A DNA stretch of 35,368 nt from a virus: positions 1 to 35,368 of the IMG/VR virus record IMGVR_UViG_3300028823_000309; one strand, written 5' to 3'. The notes beneath the pieces are model-generated. The model searched no databases, had not been told where the DNA came from, and worked only from the letters and a program-made list of their open reading frames with translations. Both the position numbers and the translations under genes were made by a program. The stretch's first letter is position 1, and the number at the start of each line of letters is the position of its first letter. Shown in pieces: positions 7,691-14,831 of this stretch.

Positions 7691-9298
7691 TTAAGCTCCC
7701 ATTGGAATCATTCTCAGAAAAGCCGAAAGGTCAGCTCCAGCAATCACAGAGCCAATCTGGTCAATATTGAATCTGAGAATATCGTTCTTGTTAAGTTTGG
7801 TAAGTTGCATGGTTGTTGTTGAGCCAAATTTTGCAGCAGCCGCAATCTGGAAATCAGCAGGTGCAACCACTTCATCCCAGGTTGCTTCATTATCATCGCT
7901 TCTTTCAATCTGGATTGTCAAGGCTTGCCCTGTTGGTGCTGTCTTTACTCTTGCATAAGCTTCTTCAAGGTAACAATCCTGCAGCACAACCAGATAAGGG
8001 CATTGGTCATCAGCAACCGCAAGAACTCCGTCAACTATGAAAGTATATTGACCCCTGACCGGCTCCGAAGAAATGACAATCCACTGAGCCGAAACCGATT
8101 TTATCTTCACCATGTCATAAGGATTTGGTAACTCAAAATCGGCTTTGCCGTTTATTGTTTCTGCTCCGCTTGGGTCAACTATAACTGAATGAGCAGTTCC
8201 ACCAGGATAATGGGTAATTGTATATTCTTTACCAGGAACTGAAGCTGCTGCAGGCAAATCAATGTCCATGTTCGCGCCAGCAGGTATCGCCAGAATTATA
8301 TCATCAAGCGGATTGGCTGTTGTTGTTCCTGCAGCCTGAGTGATATTATGGCGCAAATCCAAAGGCTGAATATAAGTGATAGTTGCATCAATGTCGCAGT
8401 TGGCAAGGTTATACATATTAGAGCCAAAGAGAATTGAGCAACCAGCATCAAGGTCAAGGTCTTTTGCGCCACCAACAAAACCCGTCATGGCAAGAGTTAT
8501 ATTTGAAGCTGCACCAGTCACGTAGCAAGCTTTTTGATTTGTCGAAATACAATTTCCCAAAGCAATCTGATGACCTGAGCCACCATCAATTTTCAAAGCA
8601 TCACTTCCAGCATCAGCATGAGCATGACTGATTGTTGAGTGCATATAAATAACACTGGTTGAATTCAGAATATGTAAAGCAGGCACACCCGCCTGATTGA
8701 CGGCAACTATTTGACATTTATCTAATGTGTTTCCAACAACTGTATCAAGTTTGACAGCACCATCACAATCTGTTCGCCACATCCAAAGATTGTTAGCTGC
8801 TATTGCATGAATTGCAAAGTCAGTTGCGCCTTGCGCTCCAAAATAGCAGTGATGAATCTGTATATATCCGCTTGTACCTAAATCTTTATACGCCGCTTTG
8901 CCGGCATTGCCGGTCACAGTAACCTGCAACCCGTATATCCAAAGGCTTGAAACCCCATCAGGTCTTGTGATGACATCGCCTGAATCATAAGTGATATTGA
9001 CAGTGTTTCGCTTTGCCCAAAGGCTGACACCGGATTTCAGAGTTAACTGTTCATTATAAGAGCCTGGAGCAATTTTGATAAGTGCAGGGCTTGAAGCTGC
9101 GTCAATTGCAGCCTGGATGGTCTTAAAGGGATAACCCCTTGAGCCTTCTTCTGTATATAAATCAATACGATTGCCATCAACGTGCAAAATAGTGGTCACA
9201 GTGTCAATGGCATCGACTTCATCGGACATGGCCTTGAAAACTTTATAAGACTCATCAAGAGTGCCAATGCCGCCAATTCCTTCATCCAGCTCTGACAT
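7691..9298 (-). CDS. Tailspike candidate with pectin-lyase-like helix and C-terminal beta domains
   Basis: 535 residues. Residues ~37-110 hold the entry of a pectin-lyase-like beta-helix (GSRGYPFKTIQAAIDAA, IKIAPGSYNEQLTLKSG). Helix-like rungs run to ~310 (IQIHHCYFGAQG, IYMHSTISHAHA). The C-terminal part, ~315-535, looks like one or two beta-sandwich domains (ANPLDDIILAIPAGANMDID; LTIQIERSDDNEATWDEV), a common receptor-binding or trimerisation layout. It probably forms trimeric spikes that recognise host polysaccharide. Start at ATG 9298 behind GAAAGG. It is the second spike-like gene between terminase and portal. No catalytic residues could be assigned by eye. Confidence 0.75.
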   Translation of the reverse strand: MSELDEGIGGIGTLDESYKVFKAMSDEVDAIDTVTTILHVDGNRIDLYTEEGSRGYPFKTIQAAIDAASSPALIKIAPGSYNEQLTLKSGVSLWAKRNTVNITYDSGDVITRPDGVSSLWIYGLQVTVTGNAGKAAYKDLGTSGYIQIHHCYFGAQGATDFAIHAIAANNLWMWRTDCDGAVKLDTVVGNTLDKCQIVAVNQAGVPALHILNSTSVIYMHSTISHAHADAGSDALKIDGGSGHQIALGNCISTNQKACYVTGAASNITLAMTGFVGGAKDLDLDAGCSILFGSNMYNLANCDIDATITYIQPLDLRHNITQAAGTTTANPLDDIILAIPAGANMDIDLPAAASVPGKEYTITHYPGGTAHSVIVDPSGAETINGKADFELPNPYDMVKIKSVSAQWIVISSEPVRGQYTFIVDGVLAVADDQCPYLVVLQDCYLEEAYARVKTAPTGQALTIQIERSDDNEATWDEVVAPADFQIAAAAKFGSTTTMQLTKLNKNDILRFNIDQIGSVIAGADLSAFLRMIPMGA

Positions 9299-9322
9299 TT
9301 TTTTTACCTTTCAAAAAGCTTT

Positions 9323-9706
9323 TTAGCTTTCAACAACTGGCATAAATTTGGCAAGAAAAGCCCCGCTTGTTGCGGCAGCCCCACCTGTAACTTCGACGGT
9401 CATTTTAATTGACCGCCAATTGTCTGTTAAGGTTGCGACATGGACACCTGCAGCCAACAGAGAAATTGTCGTACCAAGTTGATGCCAAGAATCACTGTCA
9501 TTTTCAGTTCTTCCATAAATCTTGACTTCAACTGGCTTGTCAAGCCCATTCTTGATTGGAATGGTGGCTTTGACCAGGCTATGCTTTGCATCTAAGTCAA
9601 TCTGAATCGAAGTATGAACAACCGCATGGTCTCTTAACGCACCACCACCATCAATAGCAGGGCTGCTGTCAGAAAACATAATCTGAGTGGCTTCAGGATA
9701 CCCCAT
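9323..9706 (-). CDS. Small beta-rich virion protein of unknown function
   Basis: 127 residues, starting at ATG 9706 behind GAAAGGGG. The sequence is a run of beta strands (HTSIQIDLDAKHSLVKATIP, PVEVKIYGRTE, SIKMTVEVTGG), resembling a single beta-sandwich. Its end, SGAFLAKFMPVVES, resembles the end of the following spike protein (AFLRMIPMGA). A shared end motif of this kind suggests a related beta domain in both. It may be a separate carbohydrate-binding or capping protein for the spike. No named family was recognised. Confidence 0.65.
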   Translation of the reverse strand: MGYPEATQIMFSDSSPAIDGGGALRDHAVVHTSIQIDLDAKHSLVKATIPIKNGLDKPVEVKIYGRTENDSDSWHQLGTTISLLAAGVHVATLTDNWRSIKMTVEVTGGAAATSGAFLAKFMPVVES

Positions 9707-9718
9707 TATAAACCCCTT

Positions 9719-11131
9719 TCATGTCCAGGCTTCTTGTCTTTCATAAAGATTTTCTCTGTTTTCTTCCGTAATTTCAGCAGGCGTTTCTGTATCTTCCCGC
9801 TTTGATTTCTCAAGCGAATAAAGTCTTGGCGGGGCATCGCCTTTCAGATACATAGCCGGATACCTTGTTGCATCCATCGCATGGTCAAGAATGCCCTTTG
9901 CCGGTTTCTCATCCTTGCCCCGATGATATGATTCAATTTCGGTCAGCCATTCATCAATGCCTTCACCATCAGGCTCAACTGTCAATCTTGGTCTGCCATC
10001 ACCGGCAAGTGCAAAACGGTCTCTGGTTTCCTGAATGCCTTCAAAAACTGCATTGTTTGCAGAAACACAGTCAAGGCCAGCTTCTTCAAAAGCTGCTTTC
10101 AAGCCGGCAGCAGAAGGGTCAATTACAAAGATTCTGTCTGGTGGCTGCCAATCTCTTGCTTCAATAGGGTTTTCTGGTCTGAGCCGAGCAATCAATTCTG
10201 CGCCAAAATAATTGGCAGCTCTGACAAAATCCTGTTGTAAAATCTTGCGCCTGTAATAAACTTTGAGCAAGTGCATCCTGCTGTCGCCATCAACTCCAAA
10301 CAGGCACATGACAGCAGGGTCTTGATAGCCTTCATCAACTCCAATCACAAAATACTTGAATTCAGAAATGTCACGATGCACCAGGTGAACATCTCTGCTG
10401 AAGTTGTCAAATATCAAGCCTTCAAATGCAACCCACTTGCCAAGAACAAAGCGGTCTCTATACTGGCCGGTGAATTTTGCAAGCCGGTCAAGATAGTCTT
10501 GTGGCAAGAAGAAATTGTCAATCGACTTGGAATGAAAGACAGCCCTGCTGTTGTCTTTCTCTTTGAAAAAGCGGTTGTATAAGAAATGAGTGGGGGCATC
10601 TGGATTTGTGGCAAGGCCAAGCTGTCTGCAAAAGTCTGCATTGTTTCTGAGCCTGCCCAAGACCATGACATATTCTTCTTCAGTGATTTCCCTGGCTTCA
10701 TCGATGAATGCCGAGCCAAGATTCATAGAGGCCATACGCAAGGGGTCATCGAATCCGCAATAAATAATTTCGCCGCCATCGTAAATTTGAATGGTATGTT
10801 CAGATTTGTTGTGCTTGTAACTGCCTTCCGGCAAGACGGGGGGCAAGTTTCCGTCATTCTTGAGCAAGACCCTGAGAGTTGTAGCCTTCAATGAAGTCAA
10901 GGTCTTGCGGAAAAGGCCAACCAGATTGCCTGGTTGCATTGCATGCTTAACTACGTCATAGCAAAGGATTCTTGACTTGCCTGAGCCGAATGCACCACTC
11001 AACATTTTCTCAGTGGCTGTGCTAAATAGAAAATCATGCTGCTTTGGCAGCAGCTCAATCTCTATTTCGTTTTCAGGCAAACCTTCAGTGCTTGTCAATG
11101 CTTTCAGATTCCTGCTGAGATTTTGGCTCAT
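9719..11131 (-). CDS. terL: Terminase large subunit
   Basis: The DNA packaging motor. With the start at ATG 11131 it is 470 residues. The ATPase has Walker A SGAFGSGKS (residues 45-53), Walker B SAFIDEAREI (D144, E145) and the coupling motif LATNPDAPTH (~173-182). The RNase H-like nuclease has acidic residues in VIGVDEGYQDPAV (D266), VIDPSA (D338) and HAMDATRY (D420). The open frame extends to 11233, but that would overlap the upstream gene by 149 bp. The ATG start overlaps it by 47 bp, and a TTG at 11098 preceded by AGGA would overlap by only 14, so the start is uncertain. It cuts concatemers and pumps DNA through the portal. Confidence 0.93.
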   Translation of the reverse strand: MSQNLSRNLKALTSTEGLPENEIEIELLPKQHDFLFSTATEKMLSGAFGSGKSRILCYDVVKHAMQPGNLVGLFRKTLTSLKATTLRVLLKNDGNLPPVLPEGSYKHNKSEHTIQIYDGGEIIYCGFDDPLRMASMNLGSAFIDEAREITEEEYVMVLGRLRNNADFCRQLGLATNPDAPTHFLYNRFFKEKDNSRAVFHSKSIDNFFLPQDYLDRLAKFTGQYRDRFVLGKWVAFEGLIFDNFSRDVHLVHRDISEFKYFVIGVDEGYQDPAVMCLFGVDGDSRMHLLKVYYRRKILQQDFVRAANYFGAELIARLRPENPIEARDWQPPDRIFVIDPSAAGLKAAFEEAGLDCVSANNAVFEGIQETRDRFALAGDGRPRLTVEPDGEGIDEWLTEIESYHRGKDEKPAKGILDHAMDATRYPAMYLKGDAPPRLYSLEKSKREDTETPAEITEENRENLYERQEAWT

Positions 11132-11450
11132 CTTCAACAGGGACAATGGGAAAAGCAACTTTGTTATTTTCGGCAAATGCAGCTTTGATTTCATTTGCCA
11201 CTTTTTTAGTGCAGGCTTTGATGTCCACTGCAATTGATGTGTTTATTGAAAATACCAGGGGCAAGCTTAGCATTCTCAAACTTCTTGAGATTGATTCTTT
11301 TGCCTGTTTCAATGCAAACTTGAGCTGAGAATTAAAAAGCTTAACCCTGTCTTTGATGCCATCAAGCTCGGTTATAACAGGCTGAGCTGGTTGCTTTGTT
11401 GCTGCAGCAATGGCATCATCAACTTGCTTTTGTATATCGGCTTCAGGCAT
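11085..11450 (-). CDS. Small helical protein upstream of terminase
   Basis: 121 residues, starting at ATG 11450 behind the phage's recurrent leader AAAGGATGAGCC. It is predicted largely helical, with an Ala/Gln-rich start (DDAIAAATKQPAQ) and an amphipathic middle (KLFNSQLKFALKQAKESISR). A mildly hydrophobic stretch (LSLPLVFSINTSIAVDI) is too weak to call a membrane span. It overlaps the terminase gene at its 3' end, suggesting translational coupling. No family recognised; it may assist packaging, judged only by position. Confidence 0.65.
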   Translation of the reverse strand: MPEADIQKQVDDAIAAATKQPAQPVITELDGIKDRVKLFNSQLKFALKQAKESISRSLRMLSLPLVFSINTSIAVDIKACTKKVANEIKAAFAENNKVAFPIVPVEDEPKSQQESESIDKH

Positions 11451-11453
11451 GGC

Positions 11454-11681
11454 TCATCCTTTCTTTGGTCTGTAAGTTACTGTTACACAATCTGCATTCA
11501 TTTTTCTCATAACATTCCTGGCTGCGAATCTAAGCCCATTTCCAAAAGTGCTGTGCAGCAGCTTTGCTCTGGTTGACTTTGCTGCAATCCAATTGTCTCT
11601 TTGCAGTTTATATGGGAATCTGCAAACCTTGTATTTATTTTCTTCAATTTGCTCATAAGCATAATGCATCACACCTGGCAT
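11454..11681 (-). CDS. Small protein of unknown function in packaging region
   Basis: 75 residues, basic, with HYAYEQIEENKYKVCRFPYK near the N terminus and VMRKMNADCVTVTYRPKKG at the end. The start ATG at 11681 shares one base with the TAA of the preceding gene (TAATG), so it is probably translated by re-initiation. The stop lies just inside the leader of the next gene. No known domain was seen. The compact, basic make-up is compatible with a DNA or RNA contact but does not prove it. Confidence 0.6.
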   Translation of the reverse strand: MPGVMHYAYEQIEENKYKVCRFPYKLQRDNWIAAKSTRAKLLHSTFGNGLRFAARNVMRKMNADCVTVTYRPKKG

Positions 11682-12211
11682 TAGTTTTCAATTCCCTTGC
11701 CGGTCAACCCGTTAAGCTTGCCGTTCATTCTGTTTTTCAAGAAATCAGGTGGTGGCTCTGCAACCTTGAAAGTAAGCACCGTCTTGCTTGTCGCTTCGAC
11801 TTCATGGAGCTGTGCAACAGTGCCTTCTGTGCGGTCAAGAATTTCTTTCACAAGACCTGATTTGCCTTCTGCAATCGCAAACTTCAAGACCTTCTTTGCA
11901 AGAGCTTCTTTCCAAGTTAATTGCTTATAACCTTTGACTGTGCATTGTTTGTCAAGCATGTGTTTCATGCAAGCTGAAATTGTGCGTGGTGTTGGTGGTT
12001 TGGGTGGCTTAGAGTCTTTGGGGGGTCTGCCATTTGGATTGCCTGATTCGCCTGGCTTCCAACATCCACTATGGCCTTTCTTGTAAGTGCCATCGGGATT
12101 TCTATCAGGGTCAAGTGCAGCAGGTCTCAGGTCTGCAAATTCTGGGTGGTGCGGCTCAATATAATCCTGCTCTGAAGATTCGCTTGCGTTGTCTTTATCC
12201 TTGACTTTCAT
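11681..12211 (-). CDS. DUF5681-domain protein, probable terminase small subunit
   Basis: 176 residues from ATG 12211, preceded by AGGTGAAGG; a GTG at 12220 is in frame but lacks a binding site. The hallmark KPGESGNPNGRPPKDSK (around residues 52-68) is the DUF5681 signature, seen in phage proteins coded next to the large terminase. A helical C-terminal half follows (TWKEALAKKVLKFAIAEGKS, LVKEILDRTEGTVAQ). Such proteins are commonly considered DNA-recognising small terminases, which bind the packaging site and load the large subunit. This is the first gene of the late operon, 46 bp after the promoter candidate. The N-terminal 45 residues are charged and probably disordered. Confidence 0.75.
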   Translation of the reverse strand: MKVKDKDNASESSEQDYIEPHHPEFADLRPAALDPDRNPDGTYKKGHSGCWKPGESGNPNGRPPKDSKPPKPPTPRTISACMKHMLDKQCTVKGYKQLTWKEALAKKVLKFAIAEGKSGLVKEILDRTEGTVAQLHEVEATSKTVLTFKVAEPPPDFLKNRMNGKLNGLTGKGIEN

Positions 12212-12257
12212 CGCCTTCACCTGTGTTATGGTTGAGCATGAAAGATTGTTTTGTCAG

Positions 12258-12285
12258 AGTTTACAAGAAGCAAAGAGAATGTCAA
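12258..12285 (-). promoter_or_regulatory. Late-operon promoter candidate (sigma70-like)
   Basis: On the minus strand a perfect -35 TTGACA (12285-12280) is followed after 16 bases by TAAACT (12263-12258), four of six matches to TATAAT. It lies 46 bp before the first late gene and is the best promoter-like sequence of the late side. An inverted repeat overlaps it. Hosts with other sigma consensus sequences would weaken this call. Confidence 0.55.
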
Positions 12286-12315
12286 GCCTTAATTTTTAGG
12301 ATTGATTCTCTTTGC
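12270..12315. promoter_or_regulatory. 11-bp inverted repeat over the late promoter, operator candidate
   Basis: GCAAAGAGAAT (12270-12280) and ATTCTCTTTGC (12305-12315) are exact inverse complements separated by 24 bp. The left arm lies in the spacer of the promoter and touches its -35 element; the right arm is upstream of it. The centre-to-centre distance is 35 bp, somewhat over three helical turns. This is a plausible binding site for a dimeric repressor or activator of late transcription. Confidence 0.5.
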
Positions 12316-12513
12316 CTCTGTTTTTTTCTTGAAAGGAGCGAAGCGAAAAGAGCATTTATTCCGATGAATTTTTCAGTGCTAAAGCCAGATGTATTGTAAG
12401 AATAAACTTTCTAAATACTCATCTCAAGTCAAATCTAATCTTATCTATGGAAATTGTGCCGTTTAGAAGCTGGATTTTGTAAGTGCTTGATATATGGTCA
12501 CTTGTAAAATTCT

Positions 12514-12729
12514 GATTAATTCTGAAAAACGATTGAAAACCCCCCTGTTCAACCTGATTAAATGTTAAATTAAGGGGTTTTCGAGCCTGTTAATTCTGAA
12601 AAACCCCTGTTTTGAATTATTATGTAAAAGCCGAATTTAATTTTAACTGCTTATGTATAAGGCACTTAAAAATAAATTGTATTTATTCAGCATAATTGAT
12701 TAATTCTGAAAAACCCCCTTTTGGGGGTT
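12514..12729. repeat. Iteron-like cluster with C-rich hairpins, candidate replication origin
   Basis: TTAATTCTGAAAAAC occurs three times in the same orientation, at 12,516, 12,590 and 12,700. The second and third copies continue into CCC runs. Between them, GAAAACCCC (12535-12543) and GGGGTTTTC (12574-12582) form a 9-bp inverted repeat. The third copy runs into AACCCCC-TTTT-GGGGGTT (12712-12729), a 7-bp stem with a 4-base loop. The rest is A+T-rich. Direct repeats plus A+T-rich DNA between divergent operons are typical of phage origins or multi-site operators. No initiator gene was recognised, so origin versus operator is open. Confidence 0.55.
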
Positions 12730-13019
12730 AAGTTGTCGAAATGGGTAAAAACTGTCTTTTTGGAGCATTTCTCTGATGTCAGCAAAATGCTGCACAAAGA
12801 GCCGCCGAGGACATGCCGGTTTTACAGCACAGTTGATGGCTTAAAAAAAGTTGAAAAAAAATTGCATTTTTCTGGTTTTTCTCTTGCCCCTGATGACCAG
12901 GATGGTAAAATCTGGATGGCTGAAACGGAGATGACGATGAGCAAATCAACCTTCAGAAAGATTCTTGACTCACCAAGAAACTCTGTTTCAGCCTTTTTTC
13001 TTTTCAGAAAGGGGGCAGG
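12730..13019 (+). other. Leader stretch with no confident gene
   Basis: About 290 bp between the repeat cluster and the 53-residue gene. A frame runs through it in one phase, but it continues out of frame through the next gene and its terminator, so it is not called. A 22-codon frame from ATG 12777 to TAA 12845 with GGAG ten bases upstream encodes a Cys- and Arg-containing peptide; it may be a leader peptide or chance. Otherwise I see no clear promoter or structure here; it is probably the 5' region of the early transcript. Confidence 0.4.
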
Positions 13020-13181
13020 ATGGAAGCAATTGAATTGGCTCATGATGCTCTTGAAAAAGTTGTTGAGTATTATGAGAAAATCGGTATTGTCAGAAAACTT
13101 GGCAAAAGAGAAACAGAGCTTTTTGAATTTGCGAAAGAAGCCCTGGCAGCTTTGCGCGATAAATATTTTAGTGACAAATAA
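13020..13181 (+). CDS. Small helical protein, first gene of early arm
   Basis: 53 residues from ATG 13020, behind GAAAGGGGGCAGG, to TAA 13181. The sequence is almost wholly helical and amphipathic (MEAIELAHDALEKVVEYYEK, then LGKRETELFEFAKEAL). Its codon use (GAA/GAG, AGA, CTT) resembles the neighbouring genes. It is followed five bases later by a strong terminator stem, so it may be the only product of most early transcripts and thus made in excess. This is a typical place for an early regulator or antiterminator, but no such motif can be recognised. Confidence 0.72.
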   Translation: MEAIELAHDALEKVVEYYEKIGIVRKLGKRETELFEFAKEALAALRDKYFSDK

Positions 13182-13185
13182 GCAG

Positions 13186-13267
13186 CAGCCCCTTGCCGTT
13201 CCCTTCCCGAAGTTTCCGTTTCAGCCGGATTCTTTCCAAAGGAACTGTGCAGGGGGCTGTTTTTTTT
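13186..13267 (+). terminator. Strong factor-independent terminator in front of the early operon
   Basis: CAGCCCCTTGC (13186-13196) pairs with GCAGGGGGCTG (13249-13259) over 11 bp with one G.U pair. A small asymmetric bulge follows, then GTTCC (13198-13202) pairs with GGAAC (13241-13245). Eight Ts (13260-13267) follow directly. The 38-base apical loop holds further short complementary runs. Only 18 bases separate the T run from the next start codon, and the ribosome binding site falls in that gap. The operon downstream therefore needs read-through, antitermination or its own promoter. Confidence 0.85.
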
Positions 13268-13285
13268 AGTGAAAGGGGATGAGCC

Positions 13286-14155
13286 ATGAAAATAGCTTAT
13301 AGAGATGACTTGCATCTGAGCAAAAAGAATATTGCCAGGTTGCACGAAGTCAATGAAATCATTGAAGAATATGCTGAGCAGGGCTATGCTTTGACACTCA
13401 GGCAACTTTATTATCAGCTTGTCAGCCGCGATATGATTCCAAACAAAAAGGCTGAATATAACAAACTCGGCACACTGCTTACCAAAGGCAGAATGGCAGG
13501 GGTTGTGGATTGGGATGCAATTGAAGACAGAATCAGAGTGCCAAGAATACCTTATTCTGTTAGAAACATTGCAGATGCCCTGAATGACACAGTTGAGCAA
13601 TACAGACTCAACAGGCAGAAGGGGCAAGAAATCTATATTGAAGTTTGGTGTGAAAAAGATGCCCTGAGCAATGTGCTTTCCCGTGTCACAGAAGAATATC
13701 ATATCAGGCTGATGGTCAATCGTGGATATTCAAGCTGTACCGCTATGCATGATGCTTATAATAGATTCGAGATAAATGGACAAGGCGGCACAATTCTTTA
13801 TATTGGTGACCATGACCCTTCTGGTCTTGACATGCTCAGAGACATTAAAGACAGACTACTTGAGTTTGGTGTTACCGTTGATGTTGTGCCGGTTGCACTG
13901 ACCAGAGAGCAGATTGAAGAACATGACCCGCCTGAAAATCCTGCTAAATTTTCAGACCCCAGGGCTGATTGGTATATTGCAGAGCATGGTGATAGCTCTT
14001 GGGAAGTTGATGCATTGCCCCCGCAAGTCTTGCATGAGCTGCTGACAGATGCCATCGAGTCAAGAATTGACATGGATGCTTTTGAAGCAATGAAAGAGCA
14101 AGAAGAAGAAGACGTTGATAAGCTGAATGAAATGATTGAGCAGGTGCAGGAATAG
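13286..14155 (+). CDS. Spo11/Topoisomerase VI subunit A-like TOPRIM protein
   Basis: 289 residues, starting at ATG 13286 behind GAAAGGGGATGAGCC. The N-terminal part has TLRQLYYQLVSRD (residues 37-49), matching the R-x-x-Y-Y context of the catalytic tyrosine in Topo VI-A/Spo11; Y43 is the candidate nucleophile. The TOPRIM domain follows: VWCEKDAL (E123) and LYIGDHDPSG (D175, D177), the acidic metal-binding residues. The C-terminal ~30 residues are a Glu-rich helix. Family members cleave DNA through a tyrosyl link, normally with an ATPase B subunit (absent here) or meiotic partners. A role in genome resolution or recombination is plausible. Homologues in phages are usually unannotated. Fold assignment good, activity unproven. 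Confidence 0.82.
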   Translation: MKIAYRDDLHLSKKNIARLHEVNEIIEEYAEQGYALTLRQLYYQLVSRDMIPNKKAEYNKLGTLLTKGRMAGVVDWDAIEDRIRVPRIPYSVRNIADALNDTVEQYRLNRQKGQEIYIEVWCEKDALSNVLSRVTEEYHIRLMVNRGYSSCTAMHDAYNRFEINGQGGTILYIGDHDPSGLDMLRDIKDRLLEFGVTVDVVPVALTREQIEEHDPPENPAKFSDPRADWYIAEHGDSSWEVDALPPQVLHELLTDAIESRIDMDAFEAMKEQEEEDVDKLNEMIEQVQE

Positions 14156-14170
14156 AAAGGTGACAAGCCC

Positions 14171-14434
14171 ATGAAAGGTGCTGACAGACTTCTGAAAATT
14201 CAAGCCTTATTGAAAGCAGGTAAAATATCAAGAGAAACTGCTATTGACAGGCTTATTTCTGGAAAAGGCAAACTTAACAGGGCAGCCTATAACCTTGCAG
14301 TTGAAGAAGGTCTTTGCCTGGTTTGCATAAAATGGGATAGATGCATTGTTAAAGACTGCACTATTTACACTTGCAAATCAGGAAAGAGAAAAGGCATTTG
14401 TACCTGGTTTGAAGAGAAAGGTGGCAAGCCATGA
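14171..14434 (+). CDS. Small six-cysteine protein, probable metal binding
   Basis: 87 residues, starting 15 bases after the TOPRIM gene behind GAAAGGTGACAAGCCC. The N-terminal half is helical (ADRLLKIQALLKAGKISRET); the C-terminal half has cysteines at 49, 52, 58, 63, 68 and 77 (LCLVCIKWDRC, KDCTIYTC), a spacing suited to one or two zinc ions. No family was recognised. It overlaps the next gene by four bases (ATGA), so they are coupled. Confidence 0.75.
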   Translation: MKGADRLLKIQALLKAGKISRETAIDRLISGKGKLNRAAYNLAVEEGLCLVCIKWDRCIVKDCTIYTCKSGKRKGICTWFEEKGGKP

Positions 14435-14637
14435 CAACCAAGCTTGACAAGCCCGTCAAGAGAATCATCAGGCTCTATAATATTGATGCCGAAAGGCCAG
14501 TTGTTGTGACCTTATATCCTGATGGCACTCTTGGATTCAGAGAGAAAGGCAGGCAGAAAGAATACTTTGTTTCTCTCAGCAGTTGTTGGTGGCTGGCGGT
14601 GAAGCAGGCGGCAGAAGAACTCAGGGGGGGCAAATGA
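14431..14637 (+). CDS. Small protein of unknown function
   Basis: 68 residues. It starts in an ATGA overlap with the preceding gene and ends in another overlap with the following one. It has beta-like segments (KRIIRLYNI, VVVTLYPDGTLGFREKG) and a Trp pair in SSCWWLAVKQAAEEL. The layout resembles small phage proteins with one compact alpha/beta domain. No function can be given. Confidence 0.7.
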   Translation: MTTKLDKPVKRIIRLYNIDAERPVVVTLYPDGTLGFREKGRQKEYFVSLSSCWWLAVKQAAEELRGGK

Positions 14638-14831
14638 TAGAATTTATTTATGGTGTCCGCGATAAAGATGGCATAGTCACAAAACGCCAATTAAGAGATA
14701 ATAGTGACAGAAAAATCTTTACAAAAGCTTTTGAGAAGCAAGGCTTTCGGATTGTCAATCGAAAACAATATAGAGCTTTTATGAGCCATAAAGCAAAAAT
14801 GATAAAAAGAAGAAAGGCAATTGCCAAATGA
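14634..14831 (+). CDS. Small basic protein of unknown function
   Basis: 65 residues. The open frame begins at 14583, but ATG 14634 is chosen because it lies directly after AGGGGGGG and overlaps the preceding stop by four bases. It opens MIEFIYGVRDKDGIVTKRQL and ends in a strongly basic helix (SHKAKMIKRRKAIAK), so a nucleic-acid contact is possible. No family was recognised. Confidence 0.68.
   Translation: MIEFIYGVRDKDGIVTKRQLRDNSDRKIFTKAFEKQGFRIVNRKQYRAFMSHKAKMIKRRKAIAK

Noticed and set aside
12712-12729. AACCCCC-TTTT-GGGGGTT hairpin as a terminator
   Set aside because: No T run follows on either strand; it is more likely part of the repeat cluster.
12721-13269. 182-codon open frame on the plus strand in the leader region
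   Set aside because: It starts at a TTG without a convincing site, reads out of frame through the well-supported 53-residue gene and ends inside the terminator stem. The first 90 codons have some coding-like character, but not enough for a gene call.
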